Shown here in pieces: positions 37,686 to 47,552 of a stretch of DNA of 58,376 nt. The DNA lies in the NCBI GenBank assembly GCA_019038745.1, contig JAHOYV010000008.1:1-58376 (forward strand). The letters are read 5' to 3'. The notes under the pieces were generated by a model. It ran no database searches, was not told where the DNA came from, and saw only the letters and a list, made by a program, of their open reading frames with translations. Within the stretch, counting starts at the first letter, position 1; each line of letters begins with the position of its first letter. Source of the stretch: Gemmatimonadales bacterium. GTDB taxonomy: Bacteria > Krumholzibacteriota > Krumholzibacteriia > LZORAL124-64-63. Position numbers and translations under genes: made by a program.

Positions 37686-40600
37686 TTACCATGGCGCCGA
37701 CCAGCGGGTTCCAAGCCCCGGGCCCATCAGCACCGCATTGATCATCATCCGTTCGCTGTCCATCATCCAGCGTCGAAACACCGGATTGTCAGCAAAGAGA
37801 ATGATCTGTCCCCTGCCCACGCTCTCCCTCGTGGAGTAGGCTGTTTGGGACAACCGGGCTGCGGCCTCCGGCCAAAGCAGACCGCCAAGATGCATATCGT
37901 CGACAGCCGGAAAGCGCGCGCCCACGCGCACTGGTGATTCGGCCACCAGACTGTCGTCACCACCGAACCAAACGGCAATCCGTTCATCCAGACCGTAGTT
38001 CAGCCAGAACTCTTGGTCCAATTCGGTGTTCAGCATCACGCCCTGGGGCATAAAGCGGCGTAAGCGACCATCGGCCCGAACCAGGTCACTCTCCTCGGGG
38101 GCCTTGCTGCCCGGAGGCAGGATTTCATTCAGCCAATCCGCCATGGGTCGTATTTTGTCTTCCAGCGCCGTACCCTGTTCGTGTCCCTTGGTGAAATTTC
38201 TGGCTCCTGGCCCCAGAATCGGGGCCACGTCGAAGGCGCTTTTTCGCTTCAGATCAAGTTGTTTTTTGTTCCCGTCACTGCCGTTCTTGTCTTCCGTTGT
38301 TCCCGCCTTTACTACGGCCACGCGCAGACCGACGGCATTCGGTCGGCCGGCAGCCTCGGCTTGAGCTGCGCTGATGCTCCAGACAGGAGAGGGATAGATA
38401 TCGACAGCCTGATCGCGGAACCGGGTTTTCGTCAAGTCGGCGTCTTTGTCAGCCAAGAGGCGGGCCCCGCCGCCGAAACCGATAGCCGTTCCTCCGGCTT
38501 CGATCCAGGTCCGCAGGCGCTCCATCCCACTGTCCCCGATAATCTTCCGGTACATTGCCCCACCCCCGCGAATGGGTGGAAAGACAAGTACGTTGTAACG
38601 GGACATATCTACCCGACCGAAGCGGCCGATGTCCAGACTGCTGAAACGAAGATCCAGTTCCTGGTCCAACAGGTGCCAGATCGATCCGTATCCTGTGGGC
38701 GAAACTGGCATGCCGGACAGCACACCGACCCTGGGTTCTATCAACACGGGAAACTCGCCACCACCCAGGTAAGGGCCCTTTTCCGATCGAGATGTAGCCA
38801 CATGATGCACTTTCAGATCGTGCCTCAAAACGATCGGTTCAACAATGGCCGCCAGGTCATCGAGATTTCCTTCCTTGCGCAGAACCAACGCCCCGGGCCT
38901 GAAACTGCGGTCCCCGATTGTGAATTCCTTGCTCGCGATCCGTACAGTGACGCCGACCTGCAGCAACTCGGCCAGGGCGGGCGGAACTGCGTCGGAGTCA
39001 CCGGCGATGATCATGGAGGTGTACTCAGCGGGGGTGGCCGGTAGCTCAGCCGATGTTTCAGCAAATATTTCAGCAACCGCACCCAACGCCCAGTCCCGCC
39101 AGTCCCCACCAGGAACACGAGAACCCCACAAGGCCGGGATTCCTCGCCCGATGGGAAGGGACCAGGCAGTAGTCTCGTACAATCGGCTACCTTTGCCTTT
39201 CTCCAGATATTCGCGCTCCTCCTGAAAGAAAACCGTCTCCATGGGCACGTGCGGATCCAGGATTACCCGGGCCAGATAGCCGGCCGGTTGATCCAGACGC
39301 ACCAGCAATGAACCGGGCGGCAAGAGTCGATCAGTCTTTTCCCCGGTTCTCGCGCTACACAACTGTTTCCCGGTGACCGGATCGCCATGAAGCACCTGTA
39401 CCTCGATCCCTTGGTCCTGTAATACCCGCGCAAAGGGGTCCAATCGCTCGGGATGCCGTCCATCGGCGGGAAAAATCCAGGCCCTCAGTTCCCCCGATTT
39501 GCCCAGCGCCACCGCTTCGTTCCTTGCGGCCACATGGTCGGAAAGCACCTGGGCAGCATTGGCAACCAACGATTCAAGATTGGCCACCGAGGAAGTGACC
39601 TGGTGCTCCACCGCCTGGGCGAAAGTGCGCATTGTCCCTCCGCGTTTGCGGACCAGCGTTCCCGAAGTGCGCGACATTTCGTACAGGATACCGATGGCGC
39701 CCTGGTATGAGGCCCATGATGACCCGTAGCCGGGGAAAAACTCCTCGTTCCATTCACCGGAAAAGTAGGGATAGCCTCTTGCGTCCAGAGCTTGGGCCTG
39801 GTCGTCGGAAAATGGTTTCTCCCACTTGGATGCGCTGGACGGCAGGAAAGGATTGAAGGGATGCCGAGGGGGCGGGAACAAATAAGTGGCGTTGGCTCCC
39901 ATCTCGTGGCTGTCGACCAGCATCTGCGGCAACCAGGAGGCGATGATCCGGGAGCGGGCGCTCTCGGGCTGGATCATTGAAAACCAATCCCGATTCATGT
40001 CGAACAAGTAGTGATTGCCTCGTCCCCAGGGCCAAACTCCCGCATGCGACAAATCATCTTGGTCGGGGTTGGCTGTTTTGTGGGCAAAGGATGAGATCTG
40101 GGCCAGATACCGTGACCGTCCGTCGGGATTTTCACAAGGATCGATCAGGACCACAAGTTTGTCACGCAACCGAACCGCCCGTTCATCGACACCAGCCACG
40201 AGCCAATACGCCAGAGAAGCAGCCGCATCCGTACTGCTCAATTCGTCCCCGTGGATACTGTAGGCAAGCCAAGCCACAGCCTTGGTGCCGGACAGGTCTC
40301 CGGCGCTGGGAACCGAGCCCGTTCGAGGATCCATCAACTGGGCATGCCGGGCCTGGAAGTCGTCCAGATCCGCTATTGTCTGCTCGTCCGAAACGGCCAG
40401 AACCACCAAGGGACGATCTTCGTGGCTATGCGCAAACTCAATCAACCTGGCTCGTGGCGAAGCCTTTGCAAGAGTTCGGAAGAAAGCCAACGCCTCCTCG
40501 GGACGCAAAGGCCTCCGACATGGCTCCACGCCCGTCACCTCGACCTGGTTGGGAATACCCGTCTCAAACTCGGCACCGGGGATCAGCTCGGTCAGGGTCA

Positions 40601-40706
40601 GTTCCTTAACTCCCTGATTCAGGGAATCGGCTATGGCAGGCCCTGCCAACATCAAGGAAATCACAAGGACAGCGATCCCCCGCTTAATCAGGTTGCGATG
40701 GAACAT
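37686..40706 (-). CDS. Exported M14 zinc carboxypeptidase with C-terminal GATase-like region
   Basis: 1006 aa from ATG 40706 (AGGAG upstream); signal peptide cleaved near AIADS. The M14 domain has zinc ligands H152 and E155 (SIHGDELSS), ENPDGRSRY with substrate-binding Asn/Arg, and LVDSHEMG with the third ligand His. The C-terminal half (VFPPIRGGG, WIEAGGTAIGFGGGARLL) resembles the class I glutamine-amidotransferase-like module often appended to this M14 subfamily. Probably degrades peptides in the periplasm or outside. Monocistronic, convergent with the SUMF1 lipoprotein gene. Confidence 0.9.
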   Translation of the reverse strand: MFHRNLIKRGIAVLVISLMLAGPAIADSLNQGVKELTLTELIPGAEFETGIPNQVEVTGVEPCRRPLRPEEALAFFRTLAKASPRARLIEFAHSHEDRPLVVLAVSDEQTIADLDDFQARHAQLMDPRTGSVPSAGDLSGTKAVAWLAYSIHGDELSSTDAAASLAYWLVAGVDERAVRLRDKLVVLIDPCENPDGRSRYLAQISSFAHKTANPDQDDLSHAGVWPWGRGNHYLFDMNRDWFSMIQPESARSRIIASWLPQMLVDSHEMGANATYLFPPPRHPFNPFLPSSASKWEKPFSDDQAQALDARGYPYFSGEWNEEFFPGYGSSWASYQGAIGILYEMSRTSGTLVRKRGGTMRTFAQAVEHQVTSSVANLESLVANAAQVLSDHVAARNEAVALGKSGELRAWIFPADGRHPERLDPFARVLQDQGIEVQVLHGDPVTGKQLCSARTGEKTDRLLPPGSLLVRLDQPAGYLARVILDPHVPMETVFFQEEREYLEKGKGSRLYETTAWSLPIGRGIPALWGSRVPGGDWRDWALGAVAEIFAETSAELPATPAEYTSMIIAGDSDAVPPALAELLQVGVTVRIASKEFTIGDRSFRPGALVLRKEGNLDDLAAIVEPIVLRHDLKVHHVATSRSEKGPYLGGGEFPVLIEPRVGVLSGMPVSPTGYGSIWHLLDQELDLRFSSLDIGRFGRVDMSRYNVLVFPPIRGGGAMYRKIIGDSGMERLRTWIEAGGTAIGFGGGARLLADKDADLTKTRFRDQAVDIYPSPVWSISAAQAEAAGRPNAVGLRVAVVKAGTTEDKNGSDGNKKQLDLKRKSAFDVAPILGPGARNFTKGHEQGTALEDKIRPMADWLNEILPPGSKAPEESDLVRADGRLRRFMPQGVMLNTELDQEFWLNYGLDERIAVWFGGDDSLVAESPVRVGARFPAVDDMHLGGLLWPEAAARLSQTAYSTRESVGRGQIILFADNPVFRRWMMDSERMMINAVLMGPGLGTRWSAPW

Positions 40707-40894
40707 TGTTGGCTCCTGGTCGAAGTGGAGAAAAGCCGAGACCGGTCGGCAGGCAGCAAAACAACCTACATTCAAAAATGCGGTTCGGTCATGGTATCAC
40801 TTATCGAGGCGGGGGCCAATCCCTTCATGAAAGTCCTGCCGGCAAGATGCAGGGCCGATTGACAAGCCGTCCTCCTTGGGACACAATCCTCCCC

Positions 40895-41269
40895 ATGGAA
40901 CCCGGCAAGATCCACATCTCGCTCATGCAGGACACGCACCTGTTCTCCAGCAACCAGCGGGATGTGGAGAAACTGGAGCAGAATAGTCGTGTGATCAGGT
41001 TGATTCCCGACCAGCTGTTCCACCCGAAGGAACCGGCCGAATTCCTCGTGCGCCTGGGTAAATTGCGGGTATCCCGGTTTCTGCCCGACGGACGCGAGAT
41101 TACCCGGGCGGTTCTGCAGGCCGGCTCGGCATTCAAGACTCTCGACGCCGATCGACTGGGCACTGACCCAGCGGCGGATATCTATGATTTGGCCGATATT
41201 GTGTTGATGGCCCTGGGAGAGGGAGAGCTCTGGGCCCTACCACCGGGAACCCTGCCTACCGAAGACTGA
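40895..41269 (+). CDS. Small cNMP-binding-fold protein without HTH
   Basis: 124 aa from ATG 40895; no clear SD, and starts at 40847 or farther upstream are possible. The stretch LFHPKEPAEFLVRLGKLRVSRFLPDGREITRAVLQAGSAF looks like part of the Crp/Fnr double-stranded beta-helix, with no DNA-binding domain after it. The phosphate-binding cassette is incomplete, so nucleotide binding is doubtful. It stops about 70 bp before gpmI on the same strand and may be cotranscribed. Function unknown. Confidence 0.5.
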   Translation: MEPGKIHISLMQDTHLFSSNQRDVEKLEQNSRVIRLIPDQLFHPKEPAEFLVRLGKLRVSRFLPDGREITRAVLQAGSAFKTLDADRLGTDPAADIYDLADIVLMALGEGELWALPPGTLPTED

Positions 41270-41338
41270 GATTGGACGGATAAGGCCGATGATTAACCCG
41301 GCCCGCGTTTGGGACTACCTTTTTTCAGGAGGCCGATG

Positions 41339-42946
41339 ATGTCAAATAAATCGTCATCCCCCGATAGCAGCCCCTCGAGCGCCCCAAAAGTGGTTCTCTG
41401 CATTCTGGACGGAGTCGGGTACCGCACCGGCCCCGGCAGCGAAGTTGGAAACGCCATCGCCGCCGCCCAGCCGGACTTTTACAACTCGCTTTTCGAACGC
41501 TATCCCTTCACTACCCTGGAAGCCGGCGGTTTGAAGGTCGGCCTACCCGAAGGACAGATGGGCAACAGCGAAGTGGGCCACTTGACGATCGGTGCCGGTC
41601 GCGTGGTCAACCAGGAGCTGGTTCGCATCACCAAGAATCTGGACGAAGGCAGATTCGGCCAAATGGAGGCCTGGCAGGATTTCATCGAACACGCCAAGGA
41701 CGGTACCGGCCGCCTGCATCTGCTGGGGCTGGTCTCTCCAGGCGGCGTCCATTCGCACACCAATCACCTGGTGGGGATCATCGCCGAGGCCAAAAAGGCC
41801 GGCCTGACGGAGATCTTCGTCCACGCCTTCCTCGACGGTCGAGACACCGATCCTCGTAGCGGCGAAGGCTATGTCGCCGAGTTGGTCGAAAAAATGAATG
41901 AGATGGGAGCCGGGCGCATCGCCTCTGTCTGCGGACGCTATTGGGCCATGGATCGGGACAAGCGCTGGGACCGCGTAGCCAGGGCCTGGGCCATGATGGT
42001 TTGTGGCAATGGCCCGGTCGAGGCAATGGATCCCGTATCGGCCATCGCCGAATCCTACGCTACCGAGATCACCGATGAATTCATGGAACCCACCGTCATC
42101 ACCGATACCGAAGGACAACCGGTAGCCATGATCGAAGAAGACGACAGCGTTTTCTTCTGGAACTTCAGGGCTGACCGGGCCCGCGAATTGACCTGGGCCT
42201 TCCTTCAGGAAGACTTTCACGGCTTTGAACCCAAGCGGCGGCCAAAAGTCAATTTCCTGTCCCTTACTCCCTATGACCAAAAACTGGATGCTCCGGCCTT
42301 GTTCGTGAACTCTCCCCCGAAGAACGGTTTGGCGGAAATCTTTGCCGGCGAGGGAATTCGCAACCTGCGCACTGCCGAGACCGAGAAATACGCCCACGTA
42401 ACCTACTTCTTCAACGGGGGCCGCGAAGAGCCCTACCCCGGCGAATCGCGACAACTGATTCCGTCCCCCAAGGTGGCCACCTACGACCTGCAACCGGAAA
42501 TGAGCGCCTCTGCGGTGGCGGACGTAGTCAAGGAGGCCTGCACCAGCGGTGAATACGACGTGATCGTGGCCAACTTTGCCAATGGCGACATGGTGGGCCA
42601 CACGGGCGTGTTCGAAGCCGCGGTGTCGGCCGTCAAAACCCTGGACGTCCTGCTCGCCGAGATCATACCCCCCAGCCTGGAACAGGGAACCGTCTGGCTG
42701 GTCACAGCCGACCACGGCAACTGCGACGAGATGATCGGACCGAATGGTTCGATCCTGACCCAACACTCATTGAATCCGGTTCCTTTCGTGGTAGCGGGCC
42801 GCGATTTTGAAGGGAAGACCAACTCCTTGGTGAAAGGAAGCTTCGGCCTCGCCGATATCGCACCCACCATCCTGGCCATTTTGGGGATTTCCCAACCGGA
42901 AGAGATGACCGGAAAATCAATTCTCAATCATTTTCCCCCTGCATGA
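41339..42946 (+). CDS. gpmI: 2,3-bisphosphoglycerate-independent phosphoglycerate mutase
   Basis: 535 aa from the second of two adjacent ATGs (41336, 41339); AGGAGG at 41327-41332 sits 6 nt from 41339. Interconverts 3- and 2-phosphoglycerate in glycolysis using two Mn2+. Nucleophile S77 in MGNSEVGHLTIGAGR, ILDGVG near the start, HAFLDGRDTDP, and the late metal sites NGDMVGHTG and TADHGN are all present. Complete. Confidence 0.97.
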   Translation: MSNKSSSPDSSPSSAPKVVLCILDGVGYRTGPGSEVGNAIAAAQPDFYNSLFERYPFTTLEAGGLKVGLPEGQMGNSEVGHLTIGAGRVVNQELVRITKNLDEGRFGQMEAWQDFIEHAKDGTGRLHLLGLVSPGGVHSHTNHLVGIIAEAKKAGLTEIFVHAFLDGRDTDPRSGEGYVAELVEKMNEMGAGRIASVCGRYWAMDRDKRWDRVARAWAMMVCGNGPVEAMDPVSAIAESYATEITDEFMEPTVITDTEGQPVAMIEEDDSVFFWNFRADRARELTWAFLQEDFHGFEPKRRPKVNFLSLTPYDQKLDAPALFVNSPPKNGLAEIFAGEGIRNLRTAETEKYAHVTYFFNGGREEPYPGESRQLIPSPKVATYDLQPEMSASAVADVVKEACTSGEYDVIVANFANGDMVGHTGVFEAAVSAVKTLDVLLAEIIPPSLEQGTVWLVTADHGNCDEMIGPNGSILTQHSLNPVPFVVAGRDFEGKTNSLVKGSFGLADIAPTILAILGISQPEEMTGKSILNHFPPA

Positions 42947-43381
42947 ATTCTTGAAAATTTACCGCGCGCAGGTGACAAAATTTCATTTCTAACACAAATT
43001 TAACCACCAGCTATTTCAAATTGTCGTATTTTGTGGTATAATGGTCGGCCAATAGTGAATTGCGACCGTTAAAACCGTTGTTGTCGAAGGCCGTAAATGC
43101 TTAAAGCAGTAGTGGTTGAAATAGAGTCAGCATAAGACGATTTCGCATTTAACTGACCTTCTACCAGGGGAGGTGGCACAAAGCGGACTGTTTTTGCGTA
43201 CTATCCTGTTCGAATCAGCTCGAGTCAATTCGGGCAATCTGTTAATTCGTGCCGACAATTTGCGTCGACGGTTTGCGTCGATCAAAGCTCAGTCCACTCA
43301 ACAAGTCCATTCACTTGACACCGGATTTTCTAGAGTGAAAGAGCCGTTTTTGCACCCCTGACTCTGAAGGAGGCCGAAAGG
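42947..43381 (+). promoter_or_regulatory. Extended -10 promoter and long leader of secreted-protein gene
   Basis: An extended -10 TGGTATAAT lies at 43034-43042; TTTCAA (43014-43019) is a weak -35 at 17 bp. If used, the next gene has a leader of about 330 nt. The leader contains ggcc repeats (43047, 43090), a 10-bp direct repeat tttgcgtcga (43259-43268, 43272-43281) and no convincing reading frame. It matches no riboswitch class I recognise. Confidence 0.5.
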
Positions 43382-45391
43382 ATGAAAAAGCATCTTTTTG
43401 GTATTACTCTGATGGTGAGTATGCTCGTCATCAGTGGAATGGCCAGTGCCCAGTTCACCGACTGTGATGTTATTCAGGAATACGACGCCGCAGGCACACC
43501 GGCCAGTCCGGTTGCCGGGACTGTCGTGACCGTAGCTGGGAACGTCTTTGTCGTTGGTGGCACCTACAATAGTGGAACCCACAGCATCGCCGACGGAACC
43601 GGCGGAATCACCTTCTATGACTCGGGCGCCGGCCTGAGCATGGGCGACTACGTAGAGGTCACCGGCACCGTGGGTACCTACTCGGGCGAGATCCAGTTGA
43701 CCGGAACTACCTACGCCAACACCGCCCTCGGATCCGAACCCACCGCGACCGTGCTCACGGTCGAAGAGGCCATGGTGACTTACGAGAACGTGGGCGACTT
43801 CGTCTCCGTGATCGGTACCATTGCCAACCTGGGCAGCAGTGGCTTTGATCTGGCAGGACCCGACAGTCTGTTGACCATCTACATCGACACCGACACGGGC
43901 ATCACCTTGGGCGACGTTGCCAACGGCGACCTCTACCAGGTCAAAGGCCCGCTGGTCAACTACAACGGCCTGATCGAAATCAAGCCCCGGAACCAGGCCG
44001 ATCTGGTCGAGGATCCCGGCGGCGACACGGTTCCCGTGATTCTGAACCCGGACTACACGTCGCCCAGCAGCGACTACCAACCGGTCTACCACTGGGCTCC
44101 CTTGGACGGCGACGGCATCACCGTCAGCGCCACGATCACCGATGACATCGGTGTCGCCTCGGCCACGCTGTGGCATCGCCGGAACGACGGCGTCGTGCCA
44201 GAAGCCTGGCAGAGCACGAACATGAACCCGGTGGGTGGCGACCTCTACCTGAGTGACATCGTCCTTTTGGCGGGAGGCCTAAAACAAGCCGAAAACCCCC
44301 TGCATGAGTTCTACATCGAGGCCACCGACACCGGTGCCCAGACCGTGACCTACCCGGGCGGCGCTCCGGCCAGCTTCGTATCCGTGGCCGTGGGAATTAC
44401 CACGATCTACGATATGCAGTACTCGCACCCGGACAGCGAGGCGGACGCCGCGGCCTACGACGGCCAGATGCTGAACATCGTGGGCATCGTCACCGCCGAA
44501 CCCGGCCAGGCTGGCGCCACGAGCAAGTTCCTGGTTCAGGAAGCCGAAGTGAATCCTGCCACGAGCAGTTATGCCTTCGGCGGGGTCCTGGTCTACGAGG
44601 GTTCCTCGAATTTCCTCGAGAATTTCTACGCGGGAGACTTGGTTCGGATCGGTGGGGTCTGCGACGAGTACAACGGTCTGACCGAGATGATTCCGCACAG
44701 CTTCGAAGCGGTCAACCTGGTCAGCTACCCGCACGCTCTGCCTCCGGCCAGCGTAGTCCACACCCGCACCTTGGCGGATGATTACCTGACCGCAGATGAT
44801 GGCAACGGCCGGATGGGCGAAGCCTGGGAAAGCGTCTGGGTAAAGACATTCCCCAGCTGTGTAATGGATACCACCTCCTACGGTGAGTGGCTGCTCTCGG
44901 ACACGGGCGCTCGCGCCGACAGTCTCGTGATCAATCCGATCGTGGAATTGGCCTACGAGCCCACCATCGGCAACGGCTCCACCGTCGAGGGTTTCCTGAA
45001 CTACTACTACGGTGATTTTGAGATCGTCCCGGTAAGTGACGCCTACATCACCGACCTCGGAGTTTGGGATCCGGGTTCCGCGGTGGACAACTCCCTGCCG
45101 ACAATCCTGCCGGCTGGTGGATTCACCCAGATCGCCCCGAACCCCTTCAACCCGGTTACCAAGATCAGCTTCAAGCTGAATCGTGACAACCTGGTCCAGT
45201 TGAACGTCTACAACATCCGAGGCGAGAAGGTTCGCACCCTGGTCCAGGGCGCGATTCCCGCCAACGATTACACGTTCACCTGGGACGGCACCGGTGACGA
45301 CGGTCGCGGCGTGGCCAGCGGAACCTACTTCGCTCGCCTGCGCATCGGCTCCGAAGTCATGCAGGTCCGCAAGATGTCGATGCTGAAGTAA
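43382..45391 (+). CDS. Secreted modular protein with FlgD/T9SS-like C-terminal domain
   Basis: 669 aa; SD GGAGG before ATG 43382. Signal peptide ends at ASAQ (about 24). Two OB-fold-like segments are visible (about 40-130, GDYVEVTGTVGTYSGEIQL; about 350-450, GQMLNIVGIVTAEPG...GDLVRIGGVCDEYNGLTEM), a style seen near extracellular nuclease-associated domains. The last 80 residues (NPFNPVTKISFKL...LNVYNIRGEKVRTL...SGTYFARL...RKMSML) match FlgD-Ig/type IX sorting domains of FCB-group bacteria. No catalytic motif seen. Strong terminator follows. Confidence 0.85.
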   Translation: MKKHLFGITLMVSMLVISGMASAQFTDCDVIQEYDAAGTPASPVAGTVVTVAGNVFVVGGTYNSGTHSIADGTGGITFYDSGAGLSMGDYVEVTGTVGTYSGEIQLTGTTYANTALGSEPTATVLTVEEAMVTYENVGDFVSVIGTIANLGSSGFDLAGPDSLLTIYIDTDTGITLGDVANGDLYQVKGPLVNYNGLIEIKPRNQADLVEDPGGDTVPVILNPDYTSPSSDYQPVYHWAPLDGDGITVSATITDDIGVASATLWHRRNDGVVPEAWQSTNMNPVGGDLYLSDIVLLAGGLKQAENPLHEFYIEATDTGAQTVTYPGGAPASFVSVAVGITTIYDMQYSHPDSEADAAAYDGQMLNIVGIVTAEPGQAGATSKFLVQEAEVNPATSSYAFGGVLVYEGSSNFLENFYAGDLVRIGGVCDEYNGLTEMIPHSFEAVNLVSYPHALPPASVVHTRTLADDYLTADDGNGRMGEAWESVWVKTFPSCVMDTTSYGEWLLSDTGARADSLVINPIVELAYEPTIGNGSTVEGFLNYYYGDFEIVPVSDAYITDLGVWDPGSAVDNSLPTILPAGGFTQIAPNPFNPVTKISFKLNRDNLVQLNVYNIRGEKVRTLVQGAIPANDYTFTWDGTGDDGRGVASGTYFARLRIGSEVMQVRKMSMLK

Positions 45392-45410
45392 AGGTGGATT
45401 TACACCTGGA

Positions 45411-45444
45411 CAGGCCCCGGGCAAATGCTCGGGGCCTGTTTTTT
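45411..45444 (+). terminator. Strong rho-independent terminator
   Basis: Nine-bp stem caggccccg (45411-45419) and cggggcctg (45430-45438) with a 10-nt loop, followed by six T (45439-45444). Ends the secreted-protein transcript and faces the convergent GT39-like gene. Confidence 0.92.
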
Positions 45445-45475
45445 ACCCCTCGCCATCGCCCTCAACCTGGCCGGG

Positions 45476-47422
45476 TTATTCCCGAAAAGGGACGCCATTT
45501 TGGATTTCACCTATAGCTTCAAAAAACCGCGGGCTGACTGAATAACAATTTGTTTTTTGCCGACCGGTTTGATCATCAGACGCCACGCTCTTGCTTGCCC
45601 AGCCAATCGCCCGCTCAGCCAGGATGATCGCCTGGGCGAATTCACCCGCTTCGGCCAGAGCAACCGCCCTTGTTCCCATAACACACGGATCCGGTTCAAC
45701 GGAAAGGGCCGCGGCGCGATTGGCGAAGTATACGGCCCGAGCCCCGTCACGAAGGCTCGGATCCGGGGATGTGGCCAGGCGCCAAGCCTCGGTCAGGCAC
45801 TCTCTTTTCTCTTCAGCCACGACTCGAAGGCTGCTTTTGGCATCGGAAAACTCAGGATCCTGCCGATTGGCCTCAACAAAATGGCGCACCGCCTCAGCCG
45901 GACGGTTCTGCCGGTACAGGGCAATGCCAAGATAATTATGGGCCTCCGGAAAAACCGGACGCAGGGAGATCGCCCGCTTCAACTCGGCCTCCGCCTCCGT
46001 CCATTGCTCAGCCGTGAAATATCCGTAGCCCACCCCAAAATACAGTTCCGGCTCCAAATCGATTCGTTCCTGGGCAAAAGGACCAGGCAGGGTTACCGCC
46101 AGGAGCAAAACCACCCCGGCAGCAAGTGTCCAACCCAACTGCAACCAACGACGAGACCTGATCCACCCCACCAGGCCGGCCACGCCCCCCGCGGCCAACA
46201 CCGCCAGCACCGGCGTGATCACCAGGCGGAAGCGGGACGAAACGAAGAAACAGATGATGGTCATTGAAAACAACAGCAGAAAAATCTTCAGCGGACCCGG
46301 CACCTCGCGCCAACGCATGACCAGGCCCAGCATCGCCAGGGGTAAAAGAACTCCGAACGGAAAACCGAACGGACCCCACCGCCAGACCAGCGCCTGCAGC
46401 ATGGTCGACCAGCGGCTCATCAGATAGATGTCAACATTACGGGCCAGTTCCCGTGAGCTGATGAAGTGCAGGCCCTTGCGCATCATGCCCACCGCGAATT
46501 CACCGGGGTGTTCGCGCGCGAATCGCTTCACTTCGTCCACATACCAGGCTTGTCGCTCCCACACACCGCCGCCGTGACCGGCCCGCTCGGGCATAGCCCG
46601 CAAGGCGCTCCACTCCCTACCGGGCCGGGTGTTGATCGTTCGTTCGAAATTCGGGTTGTTTCCAATGAAAAGGTTGATTCCCCCCGAAGGCGGCAGCAGG
46701 ACTAACCGGCCCGTGGTCCGACGCGAAATTTCTCCTGCGGGCAACAGCACAAGGAGACATCCCGCCAGTAGAACGGCCAGCCGCAACGCCAAAAGGGATG
46801 GTCTGGTCCCCGCCCGACGCCAACTCAGAAACAGCCATAGCGCAGCAACGAACAGAAACGGCAGGAAAGTGGAGCGAACCATGACCGCCAAGGCACTGAC
46901 CAACCCCAGCCCAAGGATCGATTTCCAGCTGGGCGATTCACCGGTCTGAAGCAGAAGCAGGAGAATCGACACGGCCAACAGGGAGGCCCATCCCGCCGAA
47001 AGCAACTCTGACTCGAAAAAAACCGCCGGACCGTATAGCGCGTAGATCAGGCCCGCCGCCAACCCCACGTTTGGGCCAAACAAGCGGCGGCCCAGGAACA
47101 TGACCAGCAAACAGGTGAGACAGCCCAGCAGTCCCTGGATAACGTGGACAGTGGTCAGGGACAATCCGAAAAGCCGATACACTCCGGCCAGAAAGACGGG
47201 GTACATCGGCGCCTGCCAGAATATCTCCTCGTTCAGGTGGCCGTCGACAGCCAATTCCCGGGCGCGTTTGTCGTATGTTCCTGCGTCGATAATGGGCTGG
47301 GCGAAGGTGGGATTGCTGCTGCTTTGGACCAGGTAAACACCCCGTACGCCTGCGGAAAGGAGCAGGACCAGGGCAAGATGGGTCCACCGGTTCGAGGTGA
47401 GTTTTGGTCGGGACACGGTCAA
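45476..47422 (-). CDS. GT39/PMT-like membrane glycosyltransferase with TPR tail
   Basis: 648 aa from TTG 47422 (AGGAG 9 nt upstream); GTG 47416 is an alternative. Polytopic, about ten membrane helices, with a first periplasmic loop containing DAGTYDKRARELAVDGHLNEEIFWQAPMYP; the early acidic D and the F-W-QAPMYP region fit GT39/ArnT-like glycosyltransferases that use polyprenyl-phosphate sugars. TPR motifs follow (about 460-545; YFTAEQWTEAEAELKRAI, AHNYLGIALYRQNRPAEAVRHF). Acceptor unknown. A role in protein O-mannosylation or surface polysaccharide is inferred only. Confidence 0.78.
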   Translation of the reverse strand: MTVSRPKLTSNRWTHLALVLLLSAGVRGVYLVQSSSNPTFAQPIIDAGTYDKRARELAVDGHLNEEIFWQAPMYPVFLAGVYRLFGLSLTTVHVIQGLLGCLTCLLVMFLGRRLFGPNVGLAAGLIYALYGPAVFFESELLSAGWASLLAVSILLLLLQTGESPSWKSILGLGLVSALAVMVRSTFLPFLFVAALWLFLSWRRAGTRPSLLALRLAVLLAGCLLVLLPAGEISRRTTGRLVLLPPSGGINLFIGNNPNFERTINTRPGREWSALRAMPERAGHGGGVWERQAWYVDEVKRFAREHPGEFAVGMMRKGLHFISSRELARNVDIYLMSRWSTMLQALVWRWGPFGFPFGVLLPLAMLGLVMRWREVPGPLKIFLLLFSMTIICFFVSSRFRLVITPVLAVLAAGGVAGLVGWIRSRRWLQLGWTLAAGVVLLLAVTLPGPFAQERIDLEPELYFGVGYGYFTAEQWTEAEAELKRAISLRPVFPEAHNYLGIALYRQNRPAEAVRHFVEANRQDPEFSDAKSSLRVVAEEKRECLTEAWRLATSPDPSLRDGARAVYFANRAAALSVEPDPCVMGTRAVALAEAGEFAQAIILAERAIGWASKSVASDDQTGRQKTNCYSVSPRFFEAIGEIQNGVPFRE

Positions 47423-47552
47423 GATAACGCGCTCCTGGTCGGAGGGAGTGCTGATTGATACAAAGGAGTTGTCGGGTTTCGGTTAGTTTATTCAATGAGG
47501 GGTGCAGATCAATTGTTTCTTTTATTTGAGGGAACCTGATCAGTCTTCTCGA

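Noticed and set aside
43173-43361. 62-aa frame in the leader of the secreted-protein gene
   Set aside because: The GGAG lies against the GTG start with no spacing, and the product shows no domain.
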